Assembly (NCBI GenBank): GCA_022563655.1
Contig: JADFMW010000036.1
Span: 1-14,911, forward strand
Origin: Pseudomonadota bacterium
GTDB taxonomy: Bacteria > Pseudomonadota > Alphaproteobacteria > JAAXGF01
Direction: 5' to 3'
Length of the DNA stretch: 14,911 nucleotides
In this document: positions 14,613-14,911 of the stretch, piece by piece
Numbering within the stretch: position 1 is the stretch's first letter
Layout: each line of letters starts with the position of its first letter
The notes under the pieces: model-generated
Seen by the model: only the letters and a program-made list of their open reading frames with translations
The model's database searches: none
What the model was told of the DNA's origin: nothing
Program-made: the position numbers and the translations under genes

Positions 14613-14642
14613 GTGGCAAAAAAGCAACACGTGGCGAAAAAA
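14613..14642. repeat. direct repeat GTGGC(A/G)AAAAAA, 18-bp period, upstream of the promoter
   Basis: GTGGCAAAAAA (14613-14623) and GTGGCGAAAAAA (14631-14642) recur with an 18-bp period. They end 24 bases before the -35 element, as an activator site or UP-element-like tract would. Confidence 0.5.
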
Positions 14643-14665
14643 TTTCATAAAAAGCTAACAGTCTG

Positions 14666-14694
14666 TTGACATCGTTCGCTTGCCTCGCTAGCTT
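14666..14694 (+). promoter_or_regulatory. sigma-70 type promoter of the last gene
   Basis: There is a perfect TTGACA (14666-14671), a 17-base spacer and TAGCTT (14689-14694, weaker), preceded by an AT-rich tract. The leader to ATG 14787 is about 85 bases. The consensus -35 and ideal spacing make it the best promoter in the window. Confidence 0.6.
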
Positions 14695-14786
14695 CAGCGA
14701 CAATCGAGGGGGCCGCAGCAGTGCGTCAAGCGCCCGCTGGGCGATCGGCCCGGGAGTTGTCCCGTGCACGCTGAAGGATAAAATCC

Positions 14787-14911
14787 ATGAAGAACAACCT
14801 GCTGACCACCACGGCGCTGACCTGCGCGGTCAGCTTCGCGGCGGCCGGGCTCACGGCTGCCGGGTTCGCCGGCCAGGCGATGGCCAACCATGGCCACCAG
14901 ACCGAGGCCCA
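14787..14911 (+). CDS. secreted protein, N-terminus only
   Basis: ATG 14787 has AAGGA eight bases upstream. The first 41 residues are a signal peptide: MKNNLLTTT, then a long Ala/Gly/Leu core, with likely cleavage after Ala-Met-Ala, followed by NHGHQTEA. The frame is open to the window edge. The mature start is His-containing, which is too little to name a family; a periplasmic, secreted or outer-membrane protein is expected. The good promoter suggests a well-expressed gene. Confidence 0.75.
   Translation, partial: MKNNLLTTTALTCAVSFAAAGLTAAGFAGQAMANHGHQTEA

Larger units (their letters stand above)
14300..14786 (+). other. 487-bp stretch between the oxygenase gene and the last gene
   Basis: The left part (14300-14600) is GC-rich. 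It has short open frames on the minus strand (for example one ending at 14395 with several Cys residues), none with a convincing start site or family. The right part (14600-14665) is strongly AT-rich and precedes a promoter. It holds two direct repeats (14613-14642) and the promoter (14666-14694). Confidence 0.45.

Overview
This is a GC-rich (roughly 65%) bacterial window. Its gene content and codon use suggest an alphaproteobacterium, most like the Rhodospirillales and relatives. That is an inference from the style of the proteins (PaaF/PaaH pair, small OmpA/Omp25-like barrel, Sel1 plus peptidoglycan-binding protein), because there is no rRNA or other taxonomic marker. I see no tRNA, rRNA, insertion sequence, prophage or CRISPR array.

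Layout. 1-177 is the 3' end of an M20-family amidohydrolase gene. It converges, with an 11-bp overlap, on the 3' half of ychF (minus strand, 167-790), which has lost its whole GTPase domain. Right behind the ychF remnant is a minus-strand gene for a large exported protein of unknown function (791-2368). A divergent AT-richer spacer leads to a two-gene beta-oxidation operon, paaF-paaH (2631-4950). The 702-residue TPR-sulfotransferase protein (5188-7296, minus) follows, with an orphan copy of its first codons just beyond its 3' end (5041-5100). After a 606-bp gene-free stretch come an outer-membrane beta-barrel protein (7903-8739), a long hairpin, a possible tail of a lost oxidoreductase gene, and a QorA-type quinone reductase (9033-10013, minus). 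Next are a periplasmic Sel1/peptidoglycan-binding protein (10314-11246), a relic of hutI, a small glycosyltransferase (11681-12385), a radical SAM/SPASM protein (12653-13609), a convergent 2OG-Fe(II) oxygenase (13643-14299, minus), and finally the start of a secreted protein with a good promoter (14787 to the end).

How the genes may work together. PaaF and PaaH catalyse consecutive steps (hydration, then 3-hydroxyacyl-CoA oxidation) and are clearly co-transcribed. The glycosyltransferase, radical SAM/SPASM enzyme and 2OG oxygenase form an unusual trio that could modify a surface glycan or a peptide. The TPR-sulfotransferase could act on similar cell-surface substrates, but no gene here shows this directly. 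The other genes look like unlinked single units.

The most striking feature is the debris: a headless ychF, a 5' stub of a TPR-gene paralogue, a frameshifted hutI fragment and a possible oxidoreductase tail, all between intact genes. This suggests repeated rearrangement and deletion. The best candidates for new biology are the glycosyltransferase/radical SAM/oxygenase trio and the TPR-sulfotransferase, which has an atypical nucleotide-binding loop and a sulfotransferase domain of foreign base composition.
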